64,000 nt of DNA, from the NCBI RefSeq assembly GCF_020171985.1, contig NZ_JAIVAL010000004.1, positions 62,001 through 126,000 of the forward strand, read 5' to 3'. The notes under the pieces were generated by a model. That model had not been told where the DNA came from and made no database searches. It saw only the letters and a program-made list of their open reading frames with translations. A program made the translations under genes and the position numbers. Positions within the stretch are counted from its first letter, which is position 1, and each line of letters starts with the position of its first letter. Positions 40,816 through 50,469 of this stretch are shown here, one piece after another. This stretch comes from Halobacillus halophilus. GTDB lineage: Bacteria > Bacillota > Bacilli > Bacillales > Halobacillaceae.

Positions 40816-42532
40816 AGAAAAAACGACGGTTCGGGAGTTCTTCAGGTTTATTAAGGGTGGGATTCCTTCTAAATGGATTCTTACCCTTGCCATTGTCCTC
40901 AGCCTTTTTGAAACAGCAGCCAGCCTGGTGGTTCCATTATTCACCAGGAATTTAGTTGACGGGTTGTCTACAGATTCTTTGAGCACCGGACTCATTACCT
41001 TTCTTATCATAACTTTTATAATTCAAACGGTTTCCAGTGGCTTTTCCTATTACTTGCTTGCTTATATTGGAGAACACATCGTTTCATACATAAGAAGACA
41101 GTTGTGGGAAAAGGTTCTCCATCTGCCGGTAGCTTATTTTGACGAGCATGAATCCGGTGAAACGATGAGCCGGATCACACAGGATACAAACACAGTTAAA
41201 AATTTAATTACCAATCATCTGGTTACTTTTTTCACAGGAATTATTTCCATAATTGGAGCTGTGGTTATTCTGTTAACCATTGATTGGAGAATGACGGTCA
41301 TTATGCTTGCCGCCGTTCCCCTTTCTTTTCTTATCATTCTTCCACTAGGACGAATGATGTACCGTGTATCTAAAAAAATGCAGGATGAAATGGCCGACTT
41401 CAGTGCAAACCTCGGTCGAGTTCTAAGTGAAATCAGACTCGTTAAATCATCTAATGCTGAAAGCGCAGAAAAGGCCAAGGGACGAGGTGGAATCAAACGT
41501 CTTTTTACTTATGGCTTAAAAGAAGCGCGAATTCAGTCCGTGATCTCCCCGTTTATGACGACCATTATTATGGTCGTCCTCGTTATACTTATAGGATATG
41601 GAGGTGTGCGTGTCGCTTCCGGTGATCTGAGTGCAGGCTCTCTTGTAGCCATTATCATCTACATGTTTCAAATTATTGTCCCCTTCAGCCAGATGGCTAC
41701 GTTCATGACGGCTTTCCAAAAGGCTATGGGGGCTACTGAGCGGATCCAGTCTCTCTTAAAAACGCCTGCTGAAATAAATACGCAGCGCAGTAATTTTGAA
41801 ATGAAGCCTCTTCAGTTCCATGACGTGTCCTTCTCCTATACTGAGAACCAGATGGTTTTATATGATTTGAATTTTACAGTTCAACCTGGAGAAACAGTCG
41901 CCCTTGTGGGTCCAAGCGGGGCCGGAAAAACGACTGTATTTTCTTTAATTGAGCGTTTCTATGCCCCCATCTCAGGTGAAATCAGAATGGGAGATACGCC
42001 CATCCAATCAATTAACCTCGCTTTGTGGCGGCAGTCCATTGGTTATGTTTCACAGGAAAGCCCTATCATGGCAGGGTCTATCCGTGACAATGTGTGCTAT
42101 GGTCTTGACCGGAGCGTAACACATTCAGAAATTGAACATGCCCTAAACCAGGCTAATGCTTATGAATTTGTAGAAGCCTTACCCGAACAGGTAGAAACTT
42201 TGGTCGGGGAACGTGGAATTAAGCTCTCAGGAGGTCAGAGGCAGCGCATAGCCATTGCTCGAGCCTTACTGCGCAATCCTGCCATCCTGCTATTGGATGA
42301 AGCGACCTCGAATCTAGACTCAGAATCCGAAGCTGCTGTACAGTCAGCTCTAAAGACTCTTATGCGTGGCCGCACTACATTTATCATTGCACACCGGTTG
42401 TCTACAGTGGTTGAAGCCGACCACATGCTTGTATTTGAAAAAGGACAGGTGACAGGGCAAGGAACTCACAAAGAGCTTTATGATCAAAACATTCTCTACC
42501 GGCAGCTTGTTGATCAGCAGATCATATCATAA
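40808..42532 (+). CDS. bmrA: ABC multidrug exporter (BmrA/LmrA type half-transporter)
   Basis: 574 residues with an N-terminal six-helix membrane domain and C-terminal ATPase: Walker A GPSGAGKTT, Q-loop SQESPIMAG, signature LSGGQRQR, Walker B ILLLDEATSNLD and His switch AHRLS. Sequence runs very close to B. subtilis BmrA throughout (for example LPVAYFDEHESGETMSRIT). It works as a homodimer exporting lipophilic drugs or lipids. ATG 40808 follows GGAGG by seven bases; ATG 40802 is too near it. Coupled to the CBS gene. Confidence 0.93.
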   Translation: MSEEKTTVREFFRFIKGGIPSKWILTLAIVLSLFETAASLVVPLFTRNLVDGLSTDSLSTGLITFLIITFIIQTVSSGFSYYLLAYIGEHIVSYIRRQLWEKVLHLPVAYFDEHESGETMSRITQDTNTVKNLITNHLVTFFTGIISIIGAVVILLTIDWRMTVIMLAAVPLSFLIILPLGRMMYRVSKKMQDEMADFSANLGRVLSEIRLVKSSNAESAEKAKGRGGIKRLFTYGLKEARIQSVISPFMTTIIMVVLVILIGYGGVRVASGDLSAGSLVAIIIYMFQIIVPFSQMATFMTAFQKAMGATERIQSLLKTPAEINTQRSNFEMKPLQFHDVSFSYTENQMVLYDLNFTVQPGETVALVGPSGAGKTTVFSLIERFYAPISGEIRMGDTPIQSINLALWRQSIGYVSQESPIMAGSIRDNVCYGLDRSVTHSEIEHALNQANAYEFVEALPEQVETLVGERGIKLSGGQRQRIAIARALLRNPAILLLDEATSNLDSESEAAVQSALKTLMRGRTTFIIAHRLSTVVEADHMLVFEKGQVTGQGTHKELYDQNILYRQLVDQQIIS

Positions 42533-42637
42533 GGGTATGTTTTTACTAAATTTTTCATATGAAAAATGTTATTGTTGTACCATATCTTGATGATGTATAT
42601 TATTAGATTAACTATACTTAAGTAAAGGGGTTTAGTT

Positions 42638-42991
42638 ATGGCAGATGAACGAAGAATTGAACCATTCCGCTACTCATTTAATGAACCGCTGCCAGGGTTT
42701 TATAATAAAAAACTAAGCCCGAATATTTCCGGGCCGCTGCATGTGAAAGACATCAGCTTGAATGGCCTGCGGTTCTCTTGTGATGAGAACCCGGATCTGT
42801 CTATGAAAGATGAAGTTCTTCTCTCCTTTATTTATCATAAAGTAACGTACTCAGCCGAAGGACGGATCATTTGGATCAGCTCAGACAATGGGACGATGAC
42901 TTGCGGGGTTAACGTATTTAAGTTCCCTGAATCTCTCCGCCATGAAATCCACCGCTTAGGTGACTCTCTGAACAAACATAAAAATGTCTAA
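42638..42991 (+). CDS. PilZ-domain protein (c-di-GMP receptor candidate)
   Basis: 117 residues. The double-arginine element ERRIEPFRY and the second motif DISLNGLRFSC are both present, as required for c-di-GMP binding in PilZ domains, followed by a beta barrel (EGRIIWISSDNGTMTCGVNVF). It may link c-di-GMP to motility or matrix. Single gene with its own terminator; upstream TATATT and TTGTTG boxes 18 bases apart are a possible promoter. Confidence 0.85.
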   Translation: MADERRIEPFRYSFNEPLPGFYNKKLSPNISGPLHVKDISLNGLRFSCDENPDLSMKDEVLLSFIYHKVTYSAEGRIIWISSDNGTMTCGVNVFKFPESLRHEIHRLGDSLNKHKNV

Positions 42992-42997
42992 TATTCT

Positions 42998-43025
42998 AAA
43001 AGCCTCCCACACGGGAGGCTTTTTT
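42998..43025 (+). terminator. Terminator of the PilZ gene
   Basis: AAAAGCCTCCC / GGGAGGCTTTTT with loop ACAC. Confidence 0.92.
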
Positions 43026-43037
43026 GGATATAAACAC

Positions 43038-43078
43038 ATCACCTCAGGTCATCCAAATATTGGATGACCTGAGGTGGT
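43038..43078. repeat. Interspersed palindromic repeat, copy 6
   Basis: CACCTCAGGTCATCCA unit and complement with loop ATA, 17 bp fully paired in the core. It lies between the converging PilZ and sortase genes. Confidence 0.9.
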
Positions 43079-43117
43079 AATTTTTGGTTTATGGGTGATA
43101 GGTGATGGTGATTTGTG

Positions 43118-44104
43118 TTATTTTGATGGAGCCGTTTTGGAAGGTTCTGATTCATTTCCTTCTAAATCAACCGTTGTTACATAATACGTATATTGAGAAG
43201 CTTCAGGATCTGCATAAGCTTTTCTCTCATGATTAGATATACTGGCAACTTTCTCAAATTTCTCTCCATCCTTACTTCGATATACTCTATAGCCGGCCAC
43301 ATAATCTTTGCGAACAGCGTACCAAGTAACGAGGCTGCCGTTAACTTCGATGTTCGTAGGAGCTTTAATATCCGACTTTTCCTTTTCAGCTTGTTTTAAG
43401 GTTGAATACACGACCAGACGATCCTGGTGACCTCCTCGATCCCTTATAAACTCTCCTGTACAGGTAATAAGATTCAGCCTTTTTTCATCAGTGGGACCAA
43501 AAATCCGGCCGATTGGAGACTCTTTCTCAGGATAACTTTCCAACTTCTGCACGACGTATGTTTTCTCTTCGCCGCTTTTATCGGTGACTGTAATTTCATC
43601 CCCTTTTTCAAGCTTATCCAAGTCATAGAAAACCGCAGGACCTGTACGACTGTCCACGTGCCCGGCTATCACTGAATTCCCTGTATTTCCAGGCTCTGTC
43701 CCAGGCTCGAACCACCCCGCTTTATCCGGATCATCAGGTACGCCCATTTGCCCATTATCCAGGACGCCGACCGACTCAAGATCAGAATTCACATCGATAG
43801 CAGGGATTTGAATATTGGCTGGAACAATTCCAGTTTCTTTCTGCTTTTCTTCTTTCACTACTTCAGAGGAGTTCATATCCTTATTTTTATTAATTACGGT
43901 GAACTCTCCGCCAGCCACCTGTTCCTTCAGCTTTTCCTCAGGAGGTGTAATATCTGAGGCTTCGACTTCTGGATTTTCAATTCTTTCTACTTGAGTTTCC
44001 GAATCCGAACCAGTCAGATTCGCCCATACATTCGTTTCATACCCAACCATGAGAAGGGCAACTATTCCTACGACTGTAAAGTAAATCTTCCACTTCATCT
44101 CCAT
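43118..44104 (-). CDS. class F-like sortase with C-terminal fibronectin type III-like domain
   Basis: Membrane-anchored transpeptidase. One N-terminal transmembrane helix, a low-complexity stalk (about residues 30-90), then the sortase domain: GVPDDPDKAGWFEPGTEPGN, catalytic His in IAGHVDSRTG, Cys in LNLITCTGEF and Arg in DRLVVYS. Residues from about 245 to 328 form a fibronectin-type module (APTNIEVNGSLVTWY, GYRVYRSKDGEKF, YYVTTVDLEGNES) that most class F sortases lack. It is downstream of a wall-anchored protein ending in MPDTG, the likely substrate. Confidence 0.88.
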   Translation of the reverse strand: MEMKWKIYFTVVGIVALLMVGYETNVWANLTGSDSETQVERIENPEVEASDITPPEEKLKEQVAGGEFTVINKNKDMNSSEVVKEEKQKETGIVPANIQIPAIDVNSDLESVGVLDNGQMGVPDDPDKAGWFEPGTEPGNTGNSVIAGHVDSRTGPAVFYDLDKLEKGDEITVTDKSGEEKTYVVQKLESYPEKESPIGRIFGPTDEKRLNLITCTGEFIRDRGGHQDRLVVYSTLKQAEKEKSDIKAPTNIEVNGSLVTWYAVRKDYVAGYRVYRSKDGEKFEKVASISNHERKAYADPEASQYTYYVTTVDLEGNESEPSKTAPSK

Positions 44105-44146
44105 AACCCATCACCTTTTCTTTTCTTGGTTAGTCATTGTTTTAAA

Positions 44147-44185
44147 AGACTTAAGAAGAGAGGGGGATCCTCTCTTCTTAAGTCT
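44147..44185 (-). terminator. Hairpin between surface protein and sortase
   Basis: Perfect 17-bp stem AGACTTAAGAAGAGAGG and its complement with loop GGGAT; TTTT follows on the minus strand. Probably a partial terminator that gives more substrate than enzyme. Confidence 0.8.
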
Positions 44186-44211
44186 AACGAACCAACTCAT
44201 GTGAAGCGAAT

Positions 44212-45555
44212 TTATTGATTAGATTTCTTTCTATAAAGTACTCCACCTGAGAGAAGAGCAAGAATTCCAAATGCTGCCCAGGCCCACACCGATAGTGAAC
44301 CTGTTTCACTCATACCTCCCATTCCAGTATCAGGCATTTCTTCTGGCATCTGTTCATTAGCAAACTGTTCTGGCATTTGTTTAGCTATCGCATCTCCAAG
44401 CGTTTCACCGATCCCAAACATAAAACCATAGCCCTCGCGGTAACTGTTGTAAGCAGCTTCATAATCTTCCGCTGCATAGTGATCAAACGTTTCAAGCACA
44501 TCTTCTTCATGTGTCCATACCGCTTTAGTTGCAGCTTCTTGAGGGAGATTTCCTTCCGTTGCGTCAGCTAAGAAAGAACCGAAATCTTCAGCAAACATTT
44601 TCAAACTTTCTTCTGCGTCCATGCGGGCTTCTTCATTGCTTTCCAAAGCTGCCGTTACAACATCAGATTGAGCCGTTATATGATTCTGCTGCCATACTTT
44701 CTCAAATTGCTCTGCTCCTTCTTCTCCATAAAGAGACTCAATAGTTGCAGTAAAGTCTTTCGTGTGTTCATTTTCTGCCCAGGTTACGAAGTCATAATCT
44801 GGAGCCTGGTTAAATCCTTTTTGCATTTCAAGGGTGGCAAGTGCAAAGTGCTCAGACGCTAGCGCATTCAAGTTAGAACGAAGATCTGCTGCTTTTGAAT
44901 CTGCTGCAGTCTGATCAAATTTATCTGGCATTTGTGTTGTAATGGCCGTTGACAGGGCTTTACTAATGTCAAACATACGATGGAATCCATCGCGGAATGA
45001 TTGATAAGCCTTCTGGTAATCCTCATCTACATAGTGGTCAAAAACGTTTATTACGTCCTCTTCATGAGCCGCAAGTGCTTTCTTAGCTGCTTCTTCAGAG
45101 AGATTCCCCTCTGTTGCTTTTGATAAGAATGCTCCAAATTCATTCACAAATTCTTCTACTTCCTGTTCAGCCGCTTTACGCGCTTCAGGGTCATCGTTCT
45201 TTGCTGCTTTGACAAAATCGTCAGAGTAATCATTGTGTCCTCTGAATATTCTCTCAAACTGAGCTGCTGCTTCTTCACCGTACACAGAAGCGATCGCCGG
45301 TGTCATATCCTGCGCATTTTGATCGAGTTTATTCCAAACCTGTTCGGCGTCTTCAGCGTCCTCATAAGATTTCATCATATAAGTGGTAGCCAGTACAAAG
45401 TGTTCGGATAACAGCTTGTCCAAATCTGCTCTAAGATCTGCAGCCGGAGTTTTGACTGTCGCTTTAGCGTCCCCGTGGTTATCAGCCAATGCTGCGGATG
45501 GCGCTAATAGCAGTATCGCCATCATAACGATTACAATCTTCTTTAGTGATTTCAT
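44212..45555 (-). CDS. cell-wall-anchored protein with two His/Glu-rich helical repeats
   Basis: 447 residues: Sec signal ending PSAALA, two tandem helical repeats (about 40-215 and 222-395) and a sorting signal (MPDTG, then hydrophobic WAWAAFGILALLSGGVLY and RKKSNQ). Both repeats share SEHF-ALAT, YGEE-A-QFE, a histidine before a polar helix, HEEDV-FDHY and F-R-G-MF. Four His and several Glu at fixed spacing suggest a four-helix metal-binding bundle, hemerythrin- or ferritin-like, but no cofactor is proven. I recall no named domain. Adjacent sortase is the likely anchoring enzyme. Confidence 0.8.
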   Translation of the reverse strand: MKSLKKIVIVMMAILLLAPSAALADNHGDAKATVKTPAADLRADLDKLLSEHFVLATTYMMKSYEDAEDAEQVWNKLDQNAQDMTPAIASVYGEEAAAQFERIFRGHNDYSDDFVKAAKNDDPEARKAAEQEVEEFVNEFGAFLSKATEGNLSEEAAKKALAAHEEDVINVFDHYVDEDYQKAYQSFRDGFHRMFDISKALSTAITTQMPDKFDQTAADSKAADLRSNLNALASEHFALATLEMQKGFNQAPDYDFVTWAENEHTKDFTATIESLYGEEGAEQFEKVWQQNHITAQSDVVTAALESNEEARMDAEESLKMFAEDFGSFLADATEGNLPQEAATKAVWTHEEDVLETFDHYAAEDYEAAYNSYREGYGFMFGIGETLGDAIAKQMPEQFANEQMPEEMPDTGMGGMSETGSLSVWAWAAFGILALLSGGVLYRKKSNQ

Positions 45556-45685
45556 GTTCTCACTTCTCCTTTAATTTTTTATTTTTTCCGTTGATTGATT
45601 TGCTTTTCACATAGCTATCGTCTAATAAAATCAATTGGATCACCTTTTTTGTAAATTTCTTTTTTAATTTCTTAGAAATAAAAAA

Positions 45686-45722
45686 CACCTCAGGTCATCC
45701 AAATTATGGATGACCTGAGGTG
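45686..45722. repeat. Interspersed palindromic repeat, copy 7
   Basis: Exact 16-bp arms CACCTCAGGTCATCCA and complement with loop AATTA, just past the stop of the RND pump gene. A and T runs flank it. Confidence 0.9.
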
Positions 45723-45737
45723 GGAATAAATAGGAGT

Positions 45738-48700
45738 CTATTCTGTTGTTTCTTCTGTTTTGTTTTTACGAAACTTTCCGGTGATCTTATTGGATAAATC
45801 ATCAAGATACGTATAAACCACCGGTATTAAGATAAGTGTAAAGAAACTGGACACCGTCAAACCAAAGATAATCGTAACGGCTAGAGGCTGCTGAGCTTCC
45901 GCACCGCGCCCGATCCCTATGGCCAGCGGCACCATTCCAAGAACCGTTGTCAGCGTAGTCATCAAGATAGGACGGAGGCGGTTCGGTCCAGCCTCAAGAA
46001 TGGCTTCATAACGGTCATAAGATTTTCTTCGCAGGATATTAATATAGTCTACAAGTACAATAGCGTTGTTGACCACAATACCTGCGAGCATGATAATACC
46101 TACAAATGCCGGGAGACTGAACGGTAAATTCGTAATAAACAGACCGCCGGTAATACCAATAAGAGTTGCAGGCAAGGAGAACATAATGATGAACGGAAAC
46201 AGGAAGTTTTCAAATTGGATGGCCATTACGGCGTAGACAAGGAAAAGGGAGAAGATTAAAGCTAAGGAAAGATCTCCAAAAGCTTCCTGCATATCCTGTG
46301 CCTGTCCTCCAATTTCAAAAGAATAGCCATCCGGCATGTTCAGGCTCTCCAATTCTTTTCGAACATCTTCTGTTACACTTCCCAGGTCTCGTCCTGCGAC
46401 TTCCGATTCCACGTTGACCTGCGGCTGCTGGTCCTGGCGAAGCAGCGTAACCGGCCCTTGAACTTGTTCAAGTTCAGCAATAGAAGCAAGCGGAACAAGT
46501 CCTCCATTTGGTGTTTGTACCGACATTCCTTCCAAGTCAGAGATTTTCTGTCTTTCATCTTCAGGTAAAATCAATCGGACATCAAGTTCGTCGCCACCCT
46601 GGCGATACCTTGTAGCAATTTGGCCATTAAACGCAAGCTGAGTCTGTCCAATTACCTGCTGATAAGAAAGACCATACTGCGCCGCTTTTTCCCGGTTTAC
46701 ATTAATTCGCATTTCCGGACGACCTTCCTCTGTAGAAGAAGTAGCATTAGTAACGCCATCGACTTGATTCATAACATAAGAAACCTGATTGGCTAACTGT
46801 GAAAGAACTTCAAAGTCGTCACCATTTAGCTGTACTTGGAGCGGGGCTCCTGTGCCCAGTCCTGCATTCAATTCACTTACTTGAACTTCAGCACCAGCCA
46901 GACCACTCAGAGATTCATCCAGCTGTTCCATTACTTTCTGTGTTGTCCTTTCCCGTTCATCCGGATCAACCAGTTGTATGGTGTAAGAAGCCTGATCAGA
47001 GGAGCCATTTCCAACGCTGCCCATACCGCCTCCACCAACGGATAAGTAGCTCACATCAATAACATCTCCGAACTCTTCAATTCGTGAATCAATTTGGTTG
47101 GTAAACTCTTCTGTTTCTTCAATAGACGTACCGGCTGGCATTTCCACACTCACTTCAATTTGTCCCTGATCAGAAGGAGGTATGAATTCTGTTCCAATGA
47201 GAGGTATTAAAGCTGCACTTCCTGCTATAAGAGCCAATGTAATGGCTATGGTCGTCTTTCTGAATTTTAATACCCTTCGTAATAAGGAACGATATTTATC
47301 ATTAACCTTATCAAGGAACCGGTCAAACCAATAACGTCGTCCGCTATCTTTCAATGATTTCGTCAGCAATTTCGAGGAAAGCATAGGGATTAAAGTTACC
47401 GATACAGCTAGCGATGCAATTAAGGCAAACATAATAGTCAACGCGAGAGGTGTAAATAACTCAGATGCAATCCCCTCAACAAATATAATGGGTAGAAATA
47501 CGACAAGCGTCGTTGTAGCTGAAGCAACTACAGCTGGAGCCAATTCAGAAGCTCCCTCTTTAGCCGCTTCCACCATCGAGTACCCCCGCTGCCGGTAGCT
47601 GACGATATTTTCCAGTATCACGATAGAACTATCCACCATCATCCCTATTCCTAAAGCAAGTCCACCCATCGTTAATACATTCAATGTTTCCCCTGTGAAA
47701 TACATAAGGGTGAACGTTGAAATAATCGCAATCGGGATTGAAATACCAATTACAAGAGTGGCCCTGATACTTTTCAGGAACAAAAGTAATACAAGAATAG
47801 AGAAAATCCCGCCGAGAATAATGTTCAGCACAACACTGTTAATCGAAATCTTAATAAATTCAGATGTATCCAGAACGATTTCCGAGCTTACATTTTCCGG
47901 AAGATCCACACTTCCTTCATCAAGTGCCTCCCGAACGTTATTAGCTGCTTCCACGGTATTCGCATCAGTTTTTTTAAGAACGGAGAGTACAACCGAAGAA
48001 GAACCATTTACTTTTGCAACTGTATTAGAATTAGTAAGCTTTTCTTCCACCTCAGCTATTTGATCCAAGGTTACCTGCGCCCCGGATGGGGACTGAAGAA
48101 TCGTACTGCGAACATCTTCAATCGACTCAAACTCTCCATCGATTCTAATCTGCAGATCTTTTTGTCCTTTATCTACAGCACCTGCAGAGGCCGACTGATT
48201 GGAAGCATTCAATGTTTGAACAATGGTTTGAGAATCAAGCCCATACTGTGCCATCTGAGCACGATTCACCAGAACCTGTACTTCGCGTACCTTGCCGCCT
48301 TCAATACTTACAGACGCCACGCCTTCCTGTCTTTCCAGGAAGGGGACAAGCCGGTTCTCAGCCACTTGCTGTAATTCTTCAGGATCATCACCTGATAATC
48401 CAACTGTCATGATCGGGAGCTGCTGCGGGTCAAAGCGCAGAACACTAGGTTCTCCCGCTCCGTCTGGAAGAGCAGCCCGCGCCTGGTCTACGTTTTCCCT
48501 GACCTGAAGTAAGGTACTGTCTAAATCTACTCCGGTATTAAATTGCAGCAGAACGAGCGAAGCCCCAGCCTGCGATTGGGACTGGAGCACTTCAAGACCT
48601 TCAATCGAACTTACGGAGGATTCGACAGGCCGGCTGACCAGTTCCTCTACCTCTTGTGGCGCTGCTCCTTCATAGGAAGTGGAAACGACAGCAATGGGCA

Positions 48701-48824
48701 GGTCTATCTCTGGATAAAGGTCAATCGTCAAACTTCGTAATGAAACAAATCCTAAAGCGAGAATAGCCGCGACAATCATGATAACCCCAACAGGGCGTTT
48801 GACAGACAGATTAACTAGCTTCAC
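45738..48824 (-). CDS. swrC: RND efflux pump, AcrB/SwrC type
   Basis: 1028 residues with the RND plan: helix 1, large extracytoplasmic loop, helices 2-6, second loop, helices 7-12. Motifs [29 protein letters not shown], and in TM4 [20 protein letters not shown], which holds the proton-relay acidic residues. It is like B. subtilis SwrC, which exports surfactin-like lipopeptides and supports swarming. Start overlaps the adaptor gene by 14 bases. Symbol by similarity; the substrate here is unknown. Confidence 0.9.
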   Translation of the reverse strand: MKLVNLSVKRPVGVIMIVAAILALGFVSLRSLTIDLYPEIDLPIAVVSTSYEGAAPQEVEELVSRPVESSVSSIEGLEVLQSQSQAGASLVLLQFNTGVDLDSTLLQVRENVDQARAALPDGAGEPSVLRFDPQQLPIMTVGLSGDDPEELQQVAENRLVPFLERQEGVASVSIEGGKVREVQVLVNRAQMAQYGLDSQTIVQTLNASNQSASAGAVDKGQKDLQIRIDGEFESIEDVRSTILQSPSGAQVTLDQIAEVEEKLTNSNTVAKVNGSSSVVLSVLKKTDANTVEAANNVREALDEGSVDLPENVSSEIVLDTSEFIKISINSVVLNIILGGIFSILVLLLFLKSIRATLVIGISIPIAIISTFTLMYFTGETLNVLTMGGLALGIGMMVDSSIVILENIVSYRQRGYSMVEAAKEGASELAPAVVASATTTLVVFLPIIFVEGIASELFTPLALTIMFALIASLAVSVTLIPMLSSKLLTKSLKDSGRRYWFDRFLDKVNDKYRSLLRRVLKFRKTTIAITLALIAGSAALIPLIGTEFIPPSDQGQIEVSVEMPAGTSIEETEEFTNQIDSRIEEFGDVIDVSYLSVGGGGMGSVGNGSSDQASYTIQLVDPDERERTTQKVMEQLDESLSGLAGAEVQVSELNAGLGTGAPLQVQLNGDDFEVLSQLANQVSYVMNQVDGVTNATSSTEEGRPEMRINVNREKAAQYGLSYQQVIGQTQLAFNGQIATRYRQGGDELDVRLILPEDERQKISDLEGMSVQTPNGGLVPLASIAELEQVQGPVTLLRQDQQPQVNVESEVAGRDLGSVTEDVRKELESLNMPDGYSFEIGGQAQDMQEAFGDLSLALIFSLFLVYAVMAIQFENFLFPFIIMFSLPATLIGITGGLFITNLPFSLPAFVGIIMLAGIVVNNAIVLVDYINILRRKSYDRYEAILEAGPNRLRPILMTTLTTVLGMVPLAIGIGRGAEAQQPLAVTIIFGLTVSSFFTLILIPVVYTYLDDLSNKITGKFRKNKTEETTE

Positions 48825-50154
48825 TCTGTTCGTCCTCCTCCATGATCGTCACTTTCCCGCCATCCGTAAGAGTCAGCTGACCCGTAGTAATCACTTGAGC
48901 ATCTTCTGGTAGTTCAGCATTAATAGCTGTACGTTCGGTTTGAGCTTCCACTACTTCCACATTTACACGCACAGCTTTCCCATCCACTACGTGGTAGATA
49001 TAAGATTCATTACCTTCTTCCATTACAGCATCCGTAGGTACAACCAAACTGTTTTCCACTACCGTTTCAGGCAGTAAGAAAGTCGCCATCATGCCTGGTT
49101 TAATACTCTCTTCACCATTTTCAACGGCTGCTTCAACAGGGTAAAGACCCGTATCATCAGGAATAGAAGACACGGATTCTACAGTAGAAGTTATCTTCTC
49201 ATCTAGCGTACTAATTTCCACTTCCAGTTCATCTCCATCATTGAATAGAGAGAGCTGCTCAGCTGTAATTGATGCTGTTACCGTCATAGGGTTCAGTCCT
49301 ACAATAGTAGCAAAAGGCTGCTGATTCGTTACCAGTGCGCCCTCTGTTGCTTCAAGGGTAGCAATCTCACCAGAAGCTGGTGCTTTTATAATTTTATTCG
49401 ACGTCTGATCCTGCGTTTGGTTCAGCTGGACATTCGCCTGTTCTACTTGCAGTTCAGCCTGATCGACAGCAATCCTCGCTTGTTCCAACTGCTGACGAGC
49501 TTGATCTACCTGTGCCTCAGCCTGAGCTATGCCCGAAGATTGCTGCGAGCCACCCTGGAGCTGTTTAAGTTGAGCCTGAGCCTGATCCGCCCTGCTTTGA
49601 GCCTGCTGATACAGCACCTCAGGAATGATACCTTCTTCAAAAAGTGATTTCGTCTGTTCAGCAAGACCCTGGGCTTGCTCATATTGCTGCTTAGCCATCT
49701 CTTTCGCCTGAGCATTTTGATTTTCCTGTGCATCCTCGGCCTCTTCAGCTAATTCCAGCTGATCCTGCGCATTCTCGACGCCACTTTCTGCTTGTTCTTT
49801 AGAAATCTGCGCATTTTCGAGCTGTTTTTCTGCCTGGCGTACTGCAATTTGCTGAAGTTCAACCTGGCTTTCACCATCCCCAGGATCCACTACACCAATT
49901 TGCTGCCCTTCTTCAATCCGATCTCCTTTGGAAACGTTCAGTGTAACCAGCTCTCCAGGGGTTTCAGAAATGACGGGGGTCGTATCAGAAGTTGTGGTTC
50001 GTCCAATTATTTCACGATTTATAACAAAATCCTCTGTCTGAACTTGTTCAACTTCAACCGGTGTTACTCTCTCCTCTGTTTCTTCATCCGTGTTGTCGTT
50101 TGAACAGGCGGCCAGAAAAATTAATAGAAATATCAGCACGGCTATTCTTTTCAT
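48811..50154 (-). CDS. RND efflux adaptor lipoprotein (membrane fusion protein)
   Basis: 447 residues. Lipobox FLAACSN at residues 13-19, so it is anchored on the outer face of the membrane. A split lipoyl domain surrounds a long Gln/Ala/Glu-rich coiled-coil hairpin (about residues 95-250), then beta-barrel and C-terminal domains. It probably links the pump to the wall rather than to an outer-membrane channel, as expected in a Gram-positive. First gene of the pump operon. No TetR regulator is adjacent. Confidence 0.9.
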   Translation of the reverse strand: MKRIAVLIFLLIFLAACSNDNTDEETEERVTPVEVEQVQTEDFVINREIIGRTTTSDTTPVISETPGELVTLNVSKGDRIEEGQQIGVVDPGDGESQVELQQIAVRQAEKQLENAQISKEQAESGVENAQDQLELAEEAEDAQENQNAQAKEMAKQQYEQAQGLAEQTKSLFEEGIIPEVLYQQAQSRADQAQAQLKQLQGGSQQSSGIAQAEAQVDQARQQLEQARIAVDQAELQVEQANVQLNQTQDQTSNKIIKAPASGEIATLEATEGALVTNQQPFATIVGLNPMTVTASITAEQLSLFNDGDELEVEISTLDEKITSTVESVSSIPDDTGLYPVEAAVENGEESIKPGMMATFLLPETVVENSLVVPTDAVMEEGNESYIYHVVDGKAVRVNVEVVEAQTERTAINAELPEDAQVITTGQLTLTDGGKVTIMEEDEQSEAS

Positions 50155-50434
50155 GTAAGACTTCCTCTCCTTCTATATCTAAGCAGCTCATTTAACAAAC
50201 CAGAAAACTAGTGTACGTCGGCAATTATGTAACTTTTTCATTTCCGTAGTGTTTCCTCGAGGACAACTTCCATTCCTTCACGTTCAATTCCATTCTGACC
50301 AAGTAGTCATAATTATGAATAATGTTACTAAAGTACGGATTGTAATGCAACTTGTACAAAACACTCTAAAATGACAATATTGTGTCACTTTTTCTGGAAA
50401 AAAGTTTATTTTTGAATTTAAAAAAGTACTCATA
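50155..50434. other. promoter region of the RND operon, no gene seen
   Basis: No coding frame of quality. Holds an imperfect palindrome TGACAATATTGTGTCA (50372-50387) about 220 bases before the adaptor start that could be a regulator site, and AT-rich DNA closer in. Nothing else recognised. Confidence 0.4.
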
Positions 50435-50465
50435 AAAAAAGCCGGACCCTGGGCTGGATCCGGTA
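50435..50465 (-). terminator. Terminator of the 50.5-51.1 kb gene
   Basis: Minus-strand stem CCGGATCC...GGGTCCGG followed by CTTTTTTT. Confidence 0.85.
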
Positions 50466-50469
50466 ATTT

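Noticed and set aside
811-45722. palindrome family as a CRISPR array
   Set aside because: Copies are kilobases apart, not regularly spaced, and no cas genes are present.
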